Assembly (NCBI GenBank): GCA_005799745.1
Contig: SYFY01000191.1
Span: 31,632 to 95,631 of the forward strand
From: Gammaproteobacteria bacterium
GTDB lineage: Bacteria; Pseudomonadota; Gammaproteobacteria; Pseudomonadales; Azotimanducaceae
Direction: 5' to 3'
Length of the DNA stretch: 64,000 bases
Both the position numbers and the translations under genes were made by a program. The notes beneath the pieces were generated by a model that was not told the origin of the DNA, did not search any database, and was given only the letters and a program-made list of their open reading frames with translations. This document shows, in pieces, positions 8,860 to 18,703 of this stretch; within the stretch, counting starts at the first letter, position 1; each line of letters opens with the position of its first letter.

Positions 8860-9748
8860 CTGTTTGCCCCTCCGATTCCTCGCGTGAACTTGAGGGCAGC
8901 CCCCGCAGATGCGCCAGCAGCTGCAACGTTGCAGACACCGCAGCAGCATGCCTTGCAGCCGCGAAGTCGAGATACAACGGATCATCGTCGAGCAGCACAC
9001 ACCGACCGCCATCACCGCACTCAAACTCAATATCATGACCGAAGTTGTTTCCAGCCGGTCCGTAGTCACCAAATTCACCGTCAGTGTCGGCAAACTGCCA
9101 GAACGCTTCCCAGCTGACGTTCATTCCGGGAATCGGCTCTCGGACACGACCACGCGTATCTTCAGCAATAACATGGAGCATCTGATTAAGGTCCGGCTCC
9201 GCATCGCTGATGTGACGGCAGGGATCACCGAGCGCTGCAAGAATTCGAGCCTCATCGGGTTCGACTACATCAAAACGATCGGAGAACGACATCCGCCACA
9301 ACCGATTGGTATACACCGGCACCACCCGCTGTGGCGTGGTCACGTGGTGCAGATAGAAATTCACTGCGCCGTGGGCTTCAAGTTGGTCAACCTCGGAGTC
9401 ACCTGCATCAAGTGCATCAACCAGGCTTTCGTAGTGCTCGTTAAACCGTGTATCCACCAGGCCGCCGAGTACGCGCCCTGAATAGTCTGCCGGTGCGTAG
9501 TAGTTCCATCGAAACATACGCACAAACGCGCTGCGATCCGCCATGTCGACGGTCGCGCGCGCGAGATATCTGACCTGCAACGCGGTGAGCGGGGTTTCTC
9601 CTGATGCTTCAGCACACTGGTTGAACAGCCTTGCCGCCAGAAACGTCATCGACTGGTGCGTGGAGGCTGGATAGGCCCAGGCTGACATGCTGGAAGTTGT
9701 CAGCGCGATCAACAGAAGAGGCTTAAACCAAACGTTCAACACATTCAT
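8852..9748 (-). CDS. Secreted protein, zinc-dependent phospholipase C/S1-P1 nuclease-like
   Basis: 298 residues beginning with a signal peptide (LLLIALTTSSMSAWA, cleavage near residue 25). The mature part starts YPASTHQSMTFLAA and contains HGAVNFYLHHVTTPQRVVP and NNFGHDIEFECGD. Its scattered His and Asp residues resemble the metal-binding layout of the zinc-dependent phospholipase C/S1-P1 nuclease fold. This link is by pattern only and is weak. It overlaps folK by 26 bases and the CoA transferase by 8, so the three genes are one operon although their functions look unrelated. Confidence 0.6.
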   Translation of the reverse strand: MNVLNVWFKPLLLIALTTSSMSAWAYPASTHQSMTFLAARLFNQCAEASGETPLTALQVRYLARATVDMADRSAFVRMFRWNYYAPADYSGRVLGGLVDTRFNEHYESLVDALDAGDSEVDQLEAHGAVNFYLHHVTTPQRVVPVYTNRLWRMSFSDRFDVVEPDEARILAALGDPCRHISDAEPDLNQMLHVIAEDTRGRVREPIPGMNVSWEAFWQFADTDGEFGDYGPAGNNFGHDIEFECGDGGRCVLLDDDPLYLDFAAARHAAAVSATLQLLAHLRGLPSSSREESEGQTDE

Positions 9749-10238
9749 CGGTATCCAACTTGGCGAGCAGTTCGCTGACCGTCATTTGTGTTCCCGGCCA
9801 AACGTGATCAGGAGCGATTTCTGCGAGAGGTACCAGGACAAAGGCTCTTTGCGTGACTCGAGCATGAGGAAGGGTGAACTCTGCCGTGTTGCGTTGCTCA
9901 TTCCCGAAAGTCAGCACATCCACATCGAGTGGTCGTGGAGCATTACGTTGCCAAACACCACCACGCCCGAAACTTCGTTCGAGCGCTTTCACTTCCCGCA
10001 GCAGTTGCTCTGGCGTCAACCCTTCGACTGCATTGAAGGCCACCGCTGCATTGATGAAATCAGCGCTATCTGGTGGGCAATCAACAGGAGACGTGCGATA
10101 GATCGACGACATCCGGTATCCATCCCGTGCGAATGTTCGAAGTGATTCAAACGCTGCATGCACGATGTCCACGCAGCTGCCGCCTGCCCACGGCAGATTG
10201 CTGCCAATCCCGATGAGAACGAGCGACGATCGGTTCAT
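9723..10238 (-). CDS. folK: 2-amino-4-hydroxy-6-hydroxymethyldihydropteridine diphosphokinase
   Basis: 171 residues, close to the usual 160-180. It transfers pyrophosphate from ATP to 6-hydroxymethyl-7,8-dihydropterin in folate synthesis. Family landmarks are the N-terminal LIGIGSNLP, SSIYRTSPVDCPPDSADFINAA cut here at SSIYRTSPV, and the signature RNAPRPLDVDVLTFG, which holds the Mg-binding Asp pair. It is the first gene of a three-gene operon with the secreted protein and the double CoA transferase. Confidence 0.93.
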   Translation of the reverse strand: MNRSSLVLIGIGSNLPWAGGSCVDIVHAAFESLRTFARDGYRMSSIYRTSPVDCPPDSADFINAAVAFNAVEGLTPEQLLREVKALERSFGRGGVWQRNAPRPLDVDVLTFGNEQRNTAEFTLPHARVTQRAFVLVPLAEIAPDHVWPGTQMTVSELLAKLDTDECVERLV

Positions 10239-10380
10239 GGGACGATGTTATCAGTTTGACGACATTGGCCAGTGCTGACTTTCATGATCGCGTAGCGGCT
10301 GACGAGTCATGCTGTAGTAAATCCACAGGGCCTTTGGCACACTCCCGGGCAACTTGAATACATACCATCCGGGGGAAGTG

Positions 10381-11463
10381 ATGAAGGCTGCCGTTCTGCG
10401 TGAAGTCAACAAGCCGCTATCCATCGAGAACATCAGCCATGGCAAGCCTGGCCCACGAGAAGTGCTGGTGCGCACGGTGGCTGCCGGTGTTTGTCACAGT
10501 GATCTCCATTTCCAAAACGGCGCCTATCCGTACCCGTTACCTGCTGTGCTCGGTCATGAAAGTGCCGGTGTCGTGGAAGCCGTTGGCGCAGACGTGCGGT
10601 ATGTGAAGAAAGGCGATCACGTCATCACCTGTCTGTCCGCATTCTGCGGTCACTGTGAACAATGCCTCACCGGCCACTTGTCGCTCTGCCAGGAGCCCGA
10701 GCTGCAGCGTGACGCGACTCAAGAGCCGCGGCTCGGAAACAAGGCTGCGCCGATCGCCCAGTTCCTGAACCTCTCCTCCTTCGCTGAATACATGCTGGTG
10801 CACGAACATACCATCGCCAAAATTCGTCCAGATATGCCTCTGGATCGAGCGGCGTTGATCGGTTGTGGCGTGACCACGGGTGTGGGTGCCGTCATTCACA
10901 CCGCCAAGGTCGAGCCGGGTGCGACAGTCGCAGTGATCGGTTGTGGTGGGGTAGGTCTCTCCGCCATCAACGGTGCTGCGATCGCGGGTGCTTCACGCAT
11001 CATCGCCGTCGATATGGTGCCGGCAAAACTCGATCTGGCCCGTAAGTTCGGCGCCACCGACACGGTCAATGCGAAGGACGTAGACGCCATCGAAGCGGTC
11101 CGCGAAATGACCAGTGGAGGCGTGCACTACTCCTTCGAAGCCATCGGTCTTAAGAAGACTGCAGAACAAGCCTTCAAGATGTTGCGTCGCGGCGGTACCG
11201 CCACGGTCATTGGCATGATTCCTGTCGGCACGATGGTCGAACTGCACGGTCCGGAATTCCTGCAAGAGCGCAGGATGCAAGGCTCGAATATGGGTTCAAA
11301 CCGCTTCCGGGTGGACATGCCGCGATTCGTCGAGTTCTACCTGCAAGGTCGCCTGCACCTCGATGACCTGATCTCCCGTCGCATCAAACTGGAAGACGTC
11401 AACGACGGTCTGAACGCGCTGTACACCGGTGAGGTCGCTCGTTCGGTGATCATGTTCGAGTAA
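10381..11463 (+). CDS. Zinc-dependent alcohol dehydrogenase (class III-like)
   Basis: 360 residues from the ATG at 10381, which has GGGGGAA just upstream; an ATG at 10354 in frame is less likely. Medium-chain dehydrogenase with catalytic zinc ligands C38 (GVCHSDLHF) and H59-E60 (LGHESAG), structural zinc cysteines C89, C92, C95 and C103, and the NAD-binding motif VIGCGGVGLS. It oxidises an alcohol or reduces an aldehyde with NAD(H). Related proteins include those acting on formaldehyde-glutathione adducts and on aryl or alkyl alcohols; the substrate is open. Confidence 0.9.
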   Translation: MKAAVLREVNKPLSIENISHGKPGPREVLVRTVAAGVCHSDLHFQNGAYPYPLPAVLGHESAGVVEAVGADVRYVKKGDHVITCLSAFCGHCEQCLTGHLSLCQEPELQRDATQEPRLGNKAAPIAQFLNLSSFAEYMLVHEHTIAKIRPDMPLDRAALIGCGVTTGVGAVIHTAKVEPGATVAVIGCGGVGLSAINGAAIAGASRIIAVDMVPAKLDLARKFGATDTVNAKDVDAIEAVREMTSGGVHYSFEAIGLKKTAEQAFKMLRRGGTATVIGMIPVGTMVELHGPEFLQERRMQGSNMGSNRFRVDMPRFVEFYLQGRLHLDDLISRRIKLEDVNDGLNALYTGEVARSVIMFE

Positions 11464-11474
11464 CGCGCTCGCGG

Positions 11475-11516
11475 GGGCTGCTTCACACTCAACTTCGCCC
11501 TTTGCGGAAGCAGCCC
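11475..11516. terminator. Ten-bp stem-loop between convergent genes
   Basis: GGGCTGCTTC at 11475-11484 pairs perfectly with GAAGCAGCCC at 11507-11516, with a 22-base loop. It lies between the stop codons of the alcohol dehydrogenase and the HtrA protease, so it probably ends transcription in both directions. No U tract follows it. Confidence 0.6.
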
Positions 11517-11528
11517 ACACAACGCGCC

Positions 11529-12941
11529 TCAGCGAATCATGAGGTAACCGAATTCACTGTTGCGAAGCACGTGCAGCATCAGCTGTTGATTCTTGTTAGC
11601 GATGACCTCACGCAACGCCTCGATATTCTTAACCGACTTCCGGTTGGCACCCACGATGATGTCGCCCTGACGTAAACCCGCCACCGCCGCGGGGCTATCA
11701 ACCGCAATACCGATGATGAGAACACCCGCACTACCCGACGGGTCTTCCGACTGGCGGAAATTCTGCAACTGAACGTTCCGTAGCTTCACGCTCAACACCT
11801 GGCCTGCGATCTTCTCGCCATCCCAGGCATCAAGTGCCAGGATGAGTGAACGGCTCTGGCCACCTCGCAGTACATTGACCGGAAGTTTGCCACCTGCAAA
11901 CACCACCGCTTCCTGAGAACGGTAATCGCCGATTTTGTCGATCTTGCGATCACCCAGTTGCACGATGACATCACCCGGCTGGACTCCAGCACGACCGGCG
12001 GGACTGTCAGCGTCGACCTGCACCACCACCACCCCTTCTTTGCGAGAGGCGCCAAAAGCTTCGGCCAATTCAGCGGTAAGCCCCTGAACCTCAAGGCCGA
12101 CATAACCTCGCCGAACCTTGCCAAAGGCAACGAGCTGTGTGAGTACCGCTTTTACCATGTTGGCAGGGATCGCAAAGCCGATGCCGACGTTGCCACCACT
12201 CGGCGCAAAGATCGCCGTGTTGATACCCACGAGCTTCCCTGACAAATCCACCAACGCACCCCCCGAGTTACCAGGGTTGATGGGGGCATCGGTCTGTATA
12301 AAGTCCTCGAAGCCTTCGATTCCGAGGCCACTTCGACCCAGCGCACTAACAATGCCACTGGTGACCGTCTGGTTAAGACCAAAGGGATTGCCGATGGCCA
12401 CAACAAAGTCACCCACACGTAGACGCCCGGAGTCGGCGAATTGAATCGCCTTCAACCCTTTGGGATCCACGCGCACCACCGCAAGATCGACTTGTGAATC
12501 ACGACCAACCAACGTCGCGTTCATCACTCGGCCGTCAGAGAACCCGACCGTGATTTCATCAGCACCTTCAATCACGTGATTGTTGGTGACGATGTATCCC
12601 TGCGCCGCATCAATCACCACCCCGGAGCCTGCGCTCTGGGTTCGCCGCCGTTGTTGTGGCGCACCGGGTACACCAAAGAATCGTCGGAAGAAGGGGTCAT
12701 CCAGTAGCGGGTTGCGACGTTCTTGAACGGTCGTAAACGTCGCGATGTTCACTACCGACGGATTCACCCGTTCCAGCATCGGTGCGAGGCTGGGTAACGG
12801 TTGACCCTCTGCATTCGTCAACGGCAGTGCAGCGTGTGCAGACAGGATGGAAAACAACATCGACAACACACACAGCAACAATGCAGGCTGGCTGCCTGCT
12901 CGGGTTGGCGTCTCCAAACGACGCGAATCCCTGAGTTTCAT
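11529..12941 (-). CDS. Periplasmic serine protease of the DegP/DegQ (HtrA) family
   Basis: 470 residues from the ATG at 12941 (MKLRDSRRLE), preceded by GAGAGG; a longer frame to 13025 lacks a good start. A signal peptide ends near SILSAHA (residue 37). The trypsin-like domain has H122 (TNNHVI), D152 (QVDLAVV) and S226 (GNSGGAL), all present. Two PDZ domains follow (about 270-360 and 385-465, GRRKSV-type region in the second), as in DegP and DegQ. It degrades or refolds misfolded envelope proteins. A receiver-only response regulator gene lies 14 bases upstream on the same strand. Confidence 0.94.
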   Translation of the reverse strand: MKLRDSRRLETPTRAGSQPALLLCVLSMLFSILSAHAALPLTNAEGQPLPSLAPMLERVNPSVVNIATFTTVQERRNPLLDDPFFRRFFGVPGAPQQRRRTQSAGSGVVIDAAQGYIVTNNHVIEGADEITVGFSDGRVMNATLVGRDSQVDLAVVRVDPKGLKAIQFADSGRLRVGDFVVAIGNPFGLNQTVTSGIVSALGRSGLGIEGFEDFIQTDAPINPGNSGGALVDLSGKLVGINTAIFAPSGGNVGIGFAIPANMVKAVLTQLVAFGKVRRGYVGLEVQGLTAELAEAFGASRKEGVVVVQVDADSPAGRAGVQPGDVIVQLGDRKIDKIGDYRSQEAVVFAGGKLPVNVLRGGQSRSLILALDAWDGEKIAGQVLSVKLRNVQLQNFRQSEDPSGSAGVLIIGIAVDSPAAVAGLRQGDIIVGANRKSVKNIEALREVIANKNQQLMLHVLRNSEFGYLMIR

Positions 12942-12955
12942 GAAGTAGACCTCTC

Positions 12956-13330
12956 TCAGACGGGCAGTGCTTTCGCCATGATGGCGCGAAGTTCTGCCAC
13001 AGAAAACAGTTTGCCCAGCAACCACGTCGGCGTACCGTCTTTGAGAAGCTCGTCCGCCGACGTGGTGTTTAGGCCCGTCATGATAATCACAGGGAGGTTG
13101 TAGTGCTGCTCGCGCAGCGCCGAATAGAGTTGCCCGCCGGACATATCCGGCATGGCGAGGTCGAGTAGCGCAGCATCAAATCGCTGCCGATTACACGCAG
13201 CCAGCGCTTCTTCACCTGAGGACACAACCTGGAAAAGGCAATTCGGGGGCTCGAGCATTTCGGAAGTGACCTGACGTACAGCGGGATCGTCATCGACGAC
13301 CAGGATGTTCCGTCTGGGTGCAGACACCAC
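12956..13330 (-). CDS. Receiver-domain-only response regulator
   Basis: About 124 residues from a GTG at 13330 or 13327, both near AAGGA; an in-frame ATG at 13381 is possible but has no clear ribosome binding site. The single domain has the acidic pair in ILVVDDDPAVR, the phospho-acceptor Asp in ALLDLAMPDMSG and the conserved Thr in VIIMTGLN. The usual conserved Lys region reads LLGKLFSVAELR. There is no output domain, so it acts through protein contact or as a phosphate sink. It precedes the HtrA protease gene by 14 bases and may be co-transcribed with it. Confidence 0.82.
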   Translation of the reverse strand: MVSAPRRNILVVDDDPAVRQVTSEMLEPPNCLFQVVSSGEEALAACNRQRFDAALLDLAMPDMSGGQLYSALREQHYNLPVIIMTGLNTTSADELLKDGTPTWLLGKLFSVAELRAIMAKALPV

Positions 13331-13422
13331 GGGATTCCTTACCCTGCTACGTAATGGGTCCGGACTATAACAGAGGCCCATGATCGCTCGAGGTACGTTT
13401 CAAGTACGGGAACCAGCGATTA

Positions 13423-13451
13423 TTGACAAGACAACGAACGCACAATACTAA
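13423..13451 (+). promoter_or_regulatory. Possible sigma-70 promoter
   Basis: A perfect -35 box TTGACA (13423-13428) is followed after 17 bases by TACTAA (13446-13451), only a fair -10 match. It lies about 90 bases upstream of the SDR start at 13543 and in the right direction. Confidence 0.4.
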
Positions 13452-13542
13452 ATGGGATTCCTTTTAGGAAAATCATCTGAAAGTCCGCAGCGTGGATGAG
13501 GCTGCTACCATTTACCCCTCAACAAGCGAAGGGGAATACAGG

Positions 13543-14310
13543 ATGGAGATTCACAACCGCATCGCGGTGATTACGGGAGGAGCGAGTGGCATTGGCCGAG
13601 CACTCGCCGAACGGTTCATTCGCGACGGTGCAAAACAAGTTGTCATCGCCGACATCAGCGACAACGTACTTTCGGTCGCCCGTGAGATCGGTGCCGTGGG
13701 CAAGAAGGTCAACGTGGCGGTCGAGACAGAAGTCGCTAGCCTCGTTAACGAAGTTGAAACAGAACTTGGACCGATCGATCTCTTCTGCTCCAACGCCGGA
13801 ATTGGGATCGGTCGCGACATCCAGGAGTCGGAAGCGGTATGGGATCGAATCTGGCACGTCAACACCATGTCACAGGTCTACGCGGCCAAACACGTGGTCC
13901 CACCGATGCTCGCGCGTGGTCACGGTTATCTACTTAACACCGCTTCTGCCGCGGGCCTGCTCTCACAGATTGGTTCTGTGACCTACGCGGTCACAAAACA
14001 CGCCTGCGTGGCCCTGGCCGAGTGGCTCTCTATCACCTACGGTGACCGTGGCATTCGGGTGTCCGTGCTCTGTCCTCAAGCCGTAAGAACGCCGATGACC
14101 GCGGGTGGTGCAGGCGTAGCCGGGGTGGATGGGATGCTAGAAACTGCCGATGTCGCCGAAGCCGTAGTGCAAACCATGCGTGATGAGCGTTTTCTGGTTC
14201 TGCCTCATGCAGAAGTTGGGGAATACATCAAACGCAAGACATCGGACTACGACCGTTGGCTCAAAGGCATGCGCAGATTGCAGGAGCAGTACGTCAGACC
14301 TTCTGCTTGA
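13543..14310 (+). CDS. Short-chain dehydrogenase/reductase (SDR)
   Basis: 255 residues from the ATG at 13543, which follows AAGGGGAA; the longer frame from 13492 has no supporting site. Classical SDR: the cofactor motif ITGGASGIGRAL, the NAG-type SNAGIGIG, and a catalytic region with Ser in NTASAAGL and YAVTKHA providing Tyr and Lys. It oxidises or reduces a hydroxyl/ketone with NAD(P). A good -35 box lies upstream, so it is probably transcribed alone. The substrate is unknown. Confidence 0.9.
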   Translation: MEIHNRIAVITGGASGIGRALAERFIRDGAKQVVIADISDNVLSVAREIGAVGKKVNVAVETEVASLVNEVETELGPIDLFCSNAGIGIGRDIQESEAVWDRIWHVNTMSQVYAAKHVVPPMLARGHGYLLNTASAAGLLSQIGSVTYAVTKHACVALAEWLSITYGDRGIRVSVLCPQAVRTPMTAGGAGVAGVDGMLETADVAEAVVQTMRDERFLVLPHAEVGEYIKRKTSDYDRWLKGMRRLQEQYVRPSA

Positions 14311-14364
14311 TGGCTGGAAACGCCAGACCACTCAAGTCGAAAAGGAACCGACCGGTGTCACTGG

Positions 14365-14684
14365 TCAGCAGGCGCTGAACTGCCCGGGTGAAGTATTGGG
14401 GAACCCGCCCACCGGCACCGAATCAGCACCGTCATGGTTGACGGTGCGGAACCGGTCATCGTGACGAAAGTTGTAGATGATGCGTCGACACGCCTGCGGA
14501 TTCGGTGCCTGTGCGAGTTGGGCAATCAGCAGTGCCGCCACCACATCGGCATCGAACTGGGTGGGATAAGAGCCCAACGGATGTCCTTCGCGGGTTTTGA
14601 CAAGCCAGCCTCCCCGTGCGAGACGGTGCGACCTGAGCGTTCCCGCTCAGCTGCGATCTCTCCTTCACGAGCAGTGATGGCCAT
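14365..14684 (-). pseudogene. Small unidentified reading frame with a probable 1-bp deletion
   Basis: An ATG at 14684 opens a frame reading MAITAREGEIAAERERSG. A second frame, one base off, continues with RLARGGWLVKTREGHPLG, YPTQFDADVVAALLIAQLA and ends at 14365 with FPNTSPGQFSAC. Both parts have gene-like composition, and together they would make a protein of about 106 residues. The shift falls near a run of four G. The second part alone could start at TTG 14577 (70 residues). I do not recognise a family. The stretch 14578-14810 otherwise holds nothing I can identify. Confidence 0.35.
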
Positions 14685-14810
14685 ACGGTTCGATTCTTCC
14701 GACGAGGGTTAACAGGACTTCGGCCGACGAGTATAGCCGGACCTGGCAACGAGTCGCACAGCTCTTCGCGGCCTACATTTACCCGGGGTATCCCCTTGCA
14801 TGCGTCGACC

Positions 14811-15605
14811 TCAGCAGAGCGCTTGCACTGCCCGCTTCGCCAGCACCTTCACCAAATGCGCGCGATACTCCGCTGATGCATGTAAGTCGCTGTTGAACCC
14901 GGCATCTGGAATTTCCACCGCATTCAGTGCATCAGGGTTAAAAGATTGATTCAGTGCGTTTTCGAGGGCAGTCGCTCGGAATGCACAAGGTCCCGCACCG
15001 GTGACACCCACGCGGACGCCACGTGGAAACCGTGCCACCATCACGCCTGCCACCGCATAACGGGAAGCCGGGTTTGGGAACTTTCGATAGACGGCCTTTT
15101 CTGGAATAGGAAACTCGATCGCCGTAATCAGCTCGCCGGGCTCAAGGGCCGTTTCAAACAGATCCTGGAAAAATGTATCCCCTGCGATCTGTCGTTGGCT
15201 AGTGACGATGGTCGCACCAAGCCCCACCACCGCTGCAGGATAGTCTGCCGCAGGATCACTGTTGGCAACCGAGCCACCCAGGGTTCCACGGTTACGAACC
15301 TGGTTGTCGCCGATCTGTGCAGCGAGGTAGGCGAGCGCGGGAATGGCCTTTGCAACTTCTGCGGAGTTCGCTACCACCGCGTGGCGGGTGAACGCGCCAA
15401 TACGGACGAGACCACTATGGAAGGTAATGCCAGTGAGGCCCTCAACCTGGGAGAGATCAATCAGGTCAGTCGGTGATGCCAGCCGCTGCTTCATCGTCGG
15501 GATGAGTGTCATTCCACCGGAAAGATACGAAGGGTCATCGCAAGCTGCGAAGATGGACTGCGCTTCATCGATGGTGGTGGGACGGTGGTGTTTGAAGCGA
15601 TACAT
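14811..15605 (-). CDS. FAD-binding subunit of a xanthine dehydrogenase/CO dehydrogenase-like enzyme (CoxM-like)
   Basis: 264 residues, slightly short of the usual 280-290. It carries the two FAD signatures of the medium subunit: YLSGGMTLIPTMKQR near residue 30 and the RNRGTLGGSVANSDPAAD region near residue 107. It passes electrons from the iron-sulfur subunit to an external acceptor. It is the last gene of the coxG-, coxS-, coxL-, coxM-like operon, 51 bases after coxL. The large subunit suggests a form II enzyme, so CO is not a safe substrate. Confidence 0.9.
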   Translation of the reverse strand: MYRFKHHRPTTIDEAQSIFAACDDPSYLSGGMTLIPTMKQRLASPTDLIDLSQVEGLTGITFHSGLVRIGAFTRHAVVANSAEVAKAIPALAYLAAQIGDNQVRNRGTLGGSVANSDPAADYPAAVVGLGATIVTSQRQIAGDTFFQDLFETALEPGELITAIEFPIPEKAVYRKFPNPASRYAVAGVMVARFPRGVRVGVTGAGPCAFRATALENALNQSFNPDALNAVEIPDAGFNSDLHASAEYRAHLVKVLAKRAVQALC

Positions 15606-15656
15606 GATTTCCTCTAATGACGGATCAACGACGGGCAGTTCTCACTTCGAAACCGA

Positions 15657-18083
15657 CTAAGCCATACGACGGGGCGAGCGCCCCTGCAATATGCGCCAGA
15701 CCTTTTCCGGTGTCGCAGGCATCGACACCTCATCGACACCCAGCGCATCGGTTACCGCATTCATCACAGCCGCGGGCGAACCAATCGCACCGGCTTCACC
15801 ACAACCCTTCACGCCGAGTGGATTGTGGGTGCAGTGGGTGACGGTTGTGCCGACGACGAAATCAGGCAGGTCATCGGCCCGAGGCAAGCAGTAATCCATC
15901 ATCGAACCGGTCAGCAATTGTCCATTGCTGTCGTACAGCCCGATCTCCAGCAGTGCCTGACCAATGCCCTGCGCCACACCGCCGTGTACCTGACCATGCA
16001 CGATCAGGGGGTTGATGATGCGACCAAAGTCATCCACGGCTACAAAGTTGACCACCGAAACCACACCCGTCTCGCCGTCGATCTCGACTTCGGCGATATG
16101 TGTACCGGCGGGATAGGTGAAGTTTTGAGGATCGTAGAACGCTTTCTCCGAAAGCCCGGGCTCCAAGTCGTCGGGGTAGTTGCCAGGAACATAGGCAGCG
16201 AACGCCACTTCCTGGATGGACAGACTGCGATTCGAATCGCGCAAACTGAATCGACCGCCAGAGAAATCCACCGCCTCTTCCGCACCTTCCATCAAGTGAG
16301 CTGCGATCTTTCGGCCTTTGTTGATGATCTTTTCAGAGGCGCGAATCAGCGCCGATCCACCAACGGCGAGTGAACGCGAGCCATAGGTTCCAAGGCCAAA
16401 CTCCACTCGACCTGTATCACCGTGCACGACTTCGACAGCATCAAACGGCACTCCCAACTTGTCAGAGACCACTTGTGCAAACGTCGTCTCATGACCTTGA
16501 CCATGGGAGTGTGAGCCGGTGAACACGGTCACTGAACCGGTGGGGTTCATACGCACTTCACCACTTTCATAGAGACCCACACCGGCACCCAGGGCAATGG
16601 CGAGTTTCGACGGTGCAAGTCCACATGCTTCGATGTAACACGCGAGACCAATGCCGCGGTGATGACCCTTCGCTTCTGAAATCTTGCGACGCGCGCTAAA
16701 CCCATCGTAGTCAATGAGACCGAGTGCCTTGTCGAGACTCTTTTCGTAGTCGCCGACGTCATAGACCAACGCGACGGGCGTTTGATACGGAAACTGATCT
16801 GGTTGAATCATGTTGCGACGACGCAGTTCCGCCGGATCCTGCTGCAGTTCTCGCGCTGCGTTTTCAACGATACGTTCAACCACGTACGTGGCTTCCGGTC
16901 GACCCGCGCCACGATAGGCATCCACAGGCGCGGTGTTGGTGAAAACGCCTTGCACCTCAACGTGAATGTTAGGCGTGCGATATTGGCCGGCGAGCAGTGT
17001 TCCGTAGAGATAGGTCGGAACCGACGATCCGAACGTCGAGAGGTATGCGCCAAGATTGGCGACGGTGTGCACCTTGAGGGCGACAAAGTTGCCACTCGCA
17101 TCGATGCCAAGTTCCGCATGGGTGAGATGGTCTCGCCCATGTGCATCCGCGAGAAAAGACTCGCTACGGTCCGCCGTCCACTTCACCGGTCGACGCACCC
17201 GCCGAGCGGCCCAGATGACTGCAGTTTCTTCGCTGTAGATGAATATCTTCGAACCAAAACCACCGCCGACGTCCGGCGCGATCACTCGCAGTTTGTGTTC
17301 CGGTGCGATGTTGACGAACGCTGACAACACCAGCCGCTCCAGATGCGGATTCTGGCTTGTTGTGTAGAGCGTGTGCTCGCCCGTTGTGGCATCAAAGACG
17401 CCCAATGCGGCGCGAGGCTCAATCGCGTTGGGGATCAGGCGGTTGTTAGTAAGATCGAGCCGCGTGACGTGAGCTGCAGAAGCGAGAGCGGCATCCGTTG
17501 CTGCGCGATCTCCGAGCTCCCATTCGTAAGCCAGGTTGTTAGAAATACCGGGGTGAATCTCTGAAGAATCCGTCGCGGTACCGAGGTCGATAATCGCCTG
17601 CAGCTCGTCATAGTCGACGGCCACCGCATCGGCGCCTTGTCGCGCCGCTTCCACCGTCTCGGCGATCACAATCGCCACCGGCTCACCGGCGTAGTTCACC
17701 TTGTCGACCACCAACGGGGGATGGTTGGGTGAACGCATGTCGGTACCGTCTTTCTGTTTCACCATCCAGCCACACGGTAAACCGCCGATGCCATCGGCCT
17801 GCATATCCGCACCGGTGAGTACTGCAATGACACGAGGTGTCGCCAGCGCATCACCGATATCCACTCGAGTGACCTTGGCATGGGCATAAGGAGAGCGCAC
17901 AAAGACGGCGTAGACCTGCCCTTCGACACGAATGTCATCGGTGTAGCGGCCGTTGCCAGTGATAAAACGCGCATCTTCGCGGCGCAGTACGGAGGCGCCA
18001 ATCCCTGAAGGGTTGAGTCCTGATGGTTTCAGTCCGGATGAGGAAGTGGATGCAGATTCAGACGACGCGACGGACGTAGACAC
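15657..18083 (-). CDS. Molybdopterin-binding large subunit, form II CoxL-like aldehyde/xanthine oxidoreductase
   Basis: 808 residues from the GTG at 18083, chosen because GAAGGAGG lies just upstream; a longer frame to 18236 runs through the coxS-like gene. The N-terminus has a Ser-rich stretch before [15 protein letters not shown]. The active-site loop reads [19 protein letters not shown] is the form II signature, not the AYxCSFR of true form I CO dehydrogenase. The enzyme hydroxylates a carbon centre using a molybdenum-cytosine dinucleotide cofactor. Relatives act on aldehydes, N-heterocycles or unknown substrates. It lies 10 bases after coxS. Confidence 0.92.
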   Translation of the reverse strand: MSTSVASSESASTSSSGLKPSGLNPSGIGASVLRREDARFITGNGRYTDDIRVEGQVYAVFVRSPYAHAKVTRVDIGDALATPRVIAVLTGADMQADGIGGLPCGWMVKQKDGTDMRSPNHPPLVVDKVNYAGEPVAIVIAETVEAARQGADAVAVDYDELQAIIDLGTATDSSEIHPGISNNLAYEWELGDRAATDAALASAAHVTRLDLTNNRLIPNAIEPRAALGVFDATTGEHTLYTTSQNPHLERLVLSAFVNIAPEHKLRVIAPDVGGGFGSKIFIYSEETAVIWAARRVRRPVKWTADRSESFLADAHGRDHLTHAELGIDASGNFVALKVHTVANLGAYLSTFGSSVPTYLYGTLLAGQYRTPNIHVEVQGVFTNTAPVDAYRGAGRPEATYVVERIVENAARELQQDPAELRRRNMIQPDQFPYQTPVALVYDVGDYEKSLDKALGLIDYDGFSARRKISEAKGHHRGIGLACYIEACGLAPSKLAIALGAGVGLYESGEVRMNPTGSVTVFTGSHSHGQGHETTFAQVVSDKLGVPFDAVEVVHGDTGRVEFGLGTYGSRSLAVGGSALIRASEKIINKGRKIAAHLMEGAEEAVDFSGGRFSLRDSNRSLSIQEVAFAAYVPGNYPDDLEPGLSEKAFYDPQNFTYPAGTHIAEVEIDGETGVVSVVNFVAVDDFGRIINPLIVHGQVHGGVAQGIGQALLEIGLYDSNGQLLTGSMMDYCLPRADDLPDFVVGTTVTHCTHNPLGVKGCGEAGAIGSPAAVMNAVTDALGVDEVSMPATPEKVWRILQGRSPRRMA

Positions 18084-18093
18084 GGCGCCTCCT

Positions 18094-18564
18094 TCAGGCC
18101 TTCGCGGCCATTTTTTCTGCAGCAGAGAGCACCGCCCTGACGATGTTGTGATAACCCGTACAGCGACAGAAGTTGCCTTCGAGGCCCTCGCGCACGGACT
18201 TGTTATCGAGTTCTTTGTGGTTTTCGACGAGGTCAATCGCCGCCATGATCATGCACGGCGTGCAGAACCCACATTGCAGCGCGTGACATTCGCGAAAGGC
18301 AGCTTGCATCGGATGCAGCACATCAGGTGTACCGATTCCTTCGATGGTGAGAACCGATGTGCCATCAGCTTGACCCGCGAGCACGGTGCAACTTTTCACC
18401 GCACGGCCATTCAGGTGCACCGTGCACGCACCACACTGGCTGGTGTCGCAACCGACGTGTGTTCCAGTGAGCCTGAGTCTTTCTCTCAGGATGTCGACGA
18501 GTAACGTATTTTCCGGCACGTCGAGCTCACGAAGCGTGCCGTTGACGGTCAGCGTGATCTGCAT
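18094..18564 (-). CDS. 2Fe-2S subunit of the molybdenum hydroxylase (CoxS-like)
   Basis: 156 residues from the ATG at 18564, preceded by GGGGAAGGGG; an upstream in-frame ATG at 18588 is less well placed. The N-terminal plant-type ferredoxin cluster is held by C39, C44, C47 and C59 ([16 protein letters not shown]). The second, helical cluster uses CGFCTPC and [10 protein letters not shown]. It transfers electrons from the molybdenum centre to the FAD subunit. The length is typical of the family. Confidence 0.93.
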   Translation of the reverse strand: MQITLTVNGTLRELDVPENTLLVDILRERLRLTGTHVGCDTSQCGACTVHLNGRAVKSCTVLAGQADGTSVLTIEGIGTPDVLHPMQAAFRECHALQCGFCTPCMIMAAIDLVENHKELDNKSVREGLEGNFCRCTGYHNIVRAVLSAAEKMAAKA

Positions 18565-18703
18565 GATGTCCCCTTCCCCTGAGGACAATGAAGAACCACC
18601 GGCTCTTTGTCGTCAATACCTCAGAGCGAGTTAGGGAATAAAGATCCACAACAATTTGTGTGGTGCGAGCACCCAGTGGTTCGCAATCCATGCAGGCATG
18701 ACG

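Noticed and set aside
14811..18564. True CO dehydrogenase (form I).
   Set aside because: The active-site loop is AYRGAGR, not AYxCSFR, so CO oxidation should not be assumed.
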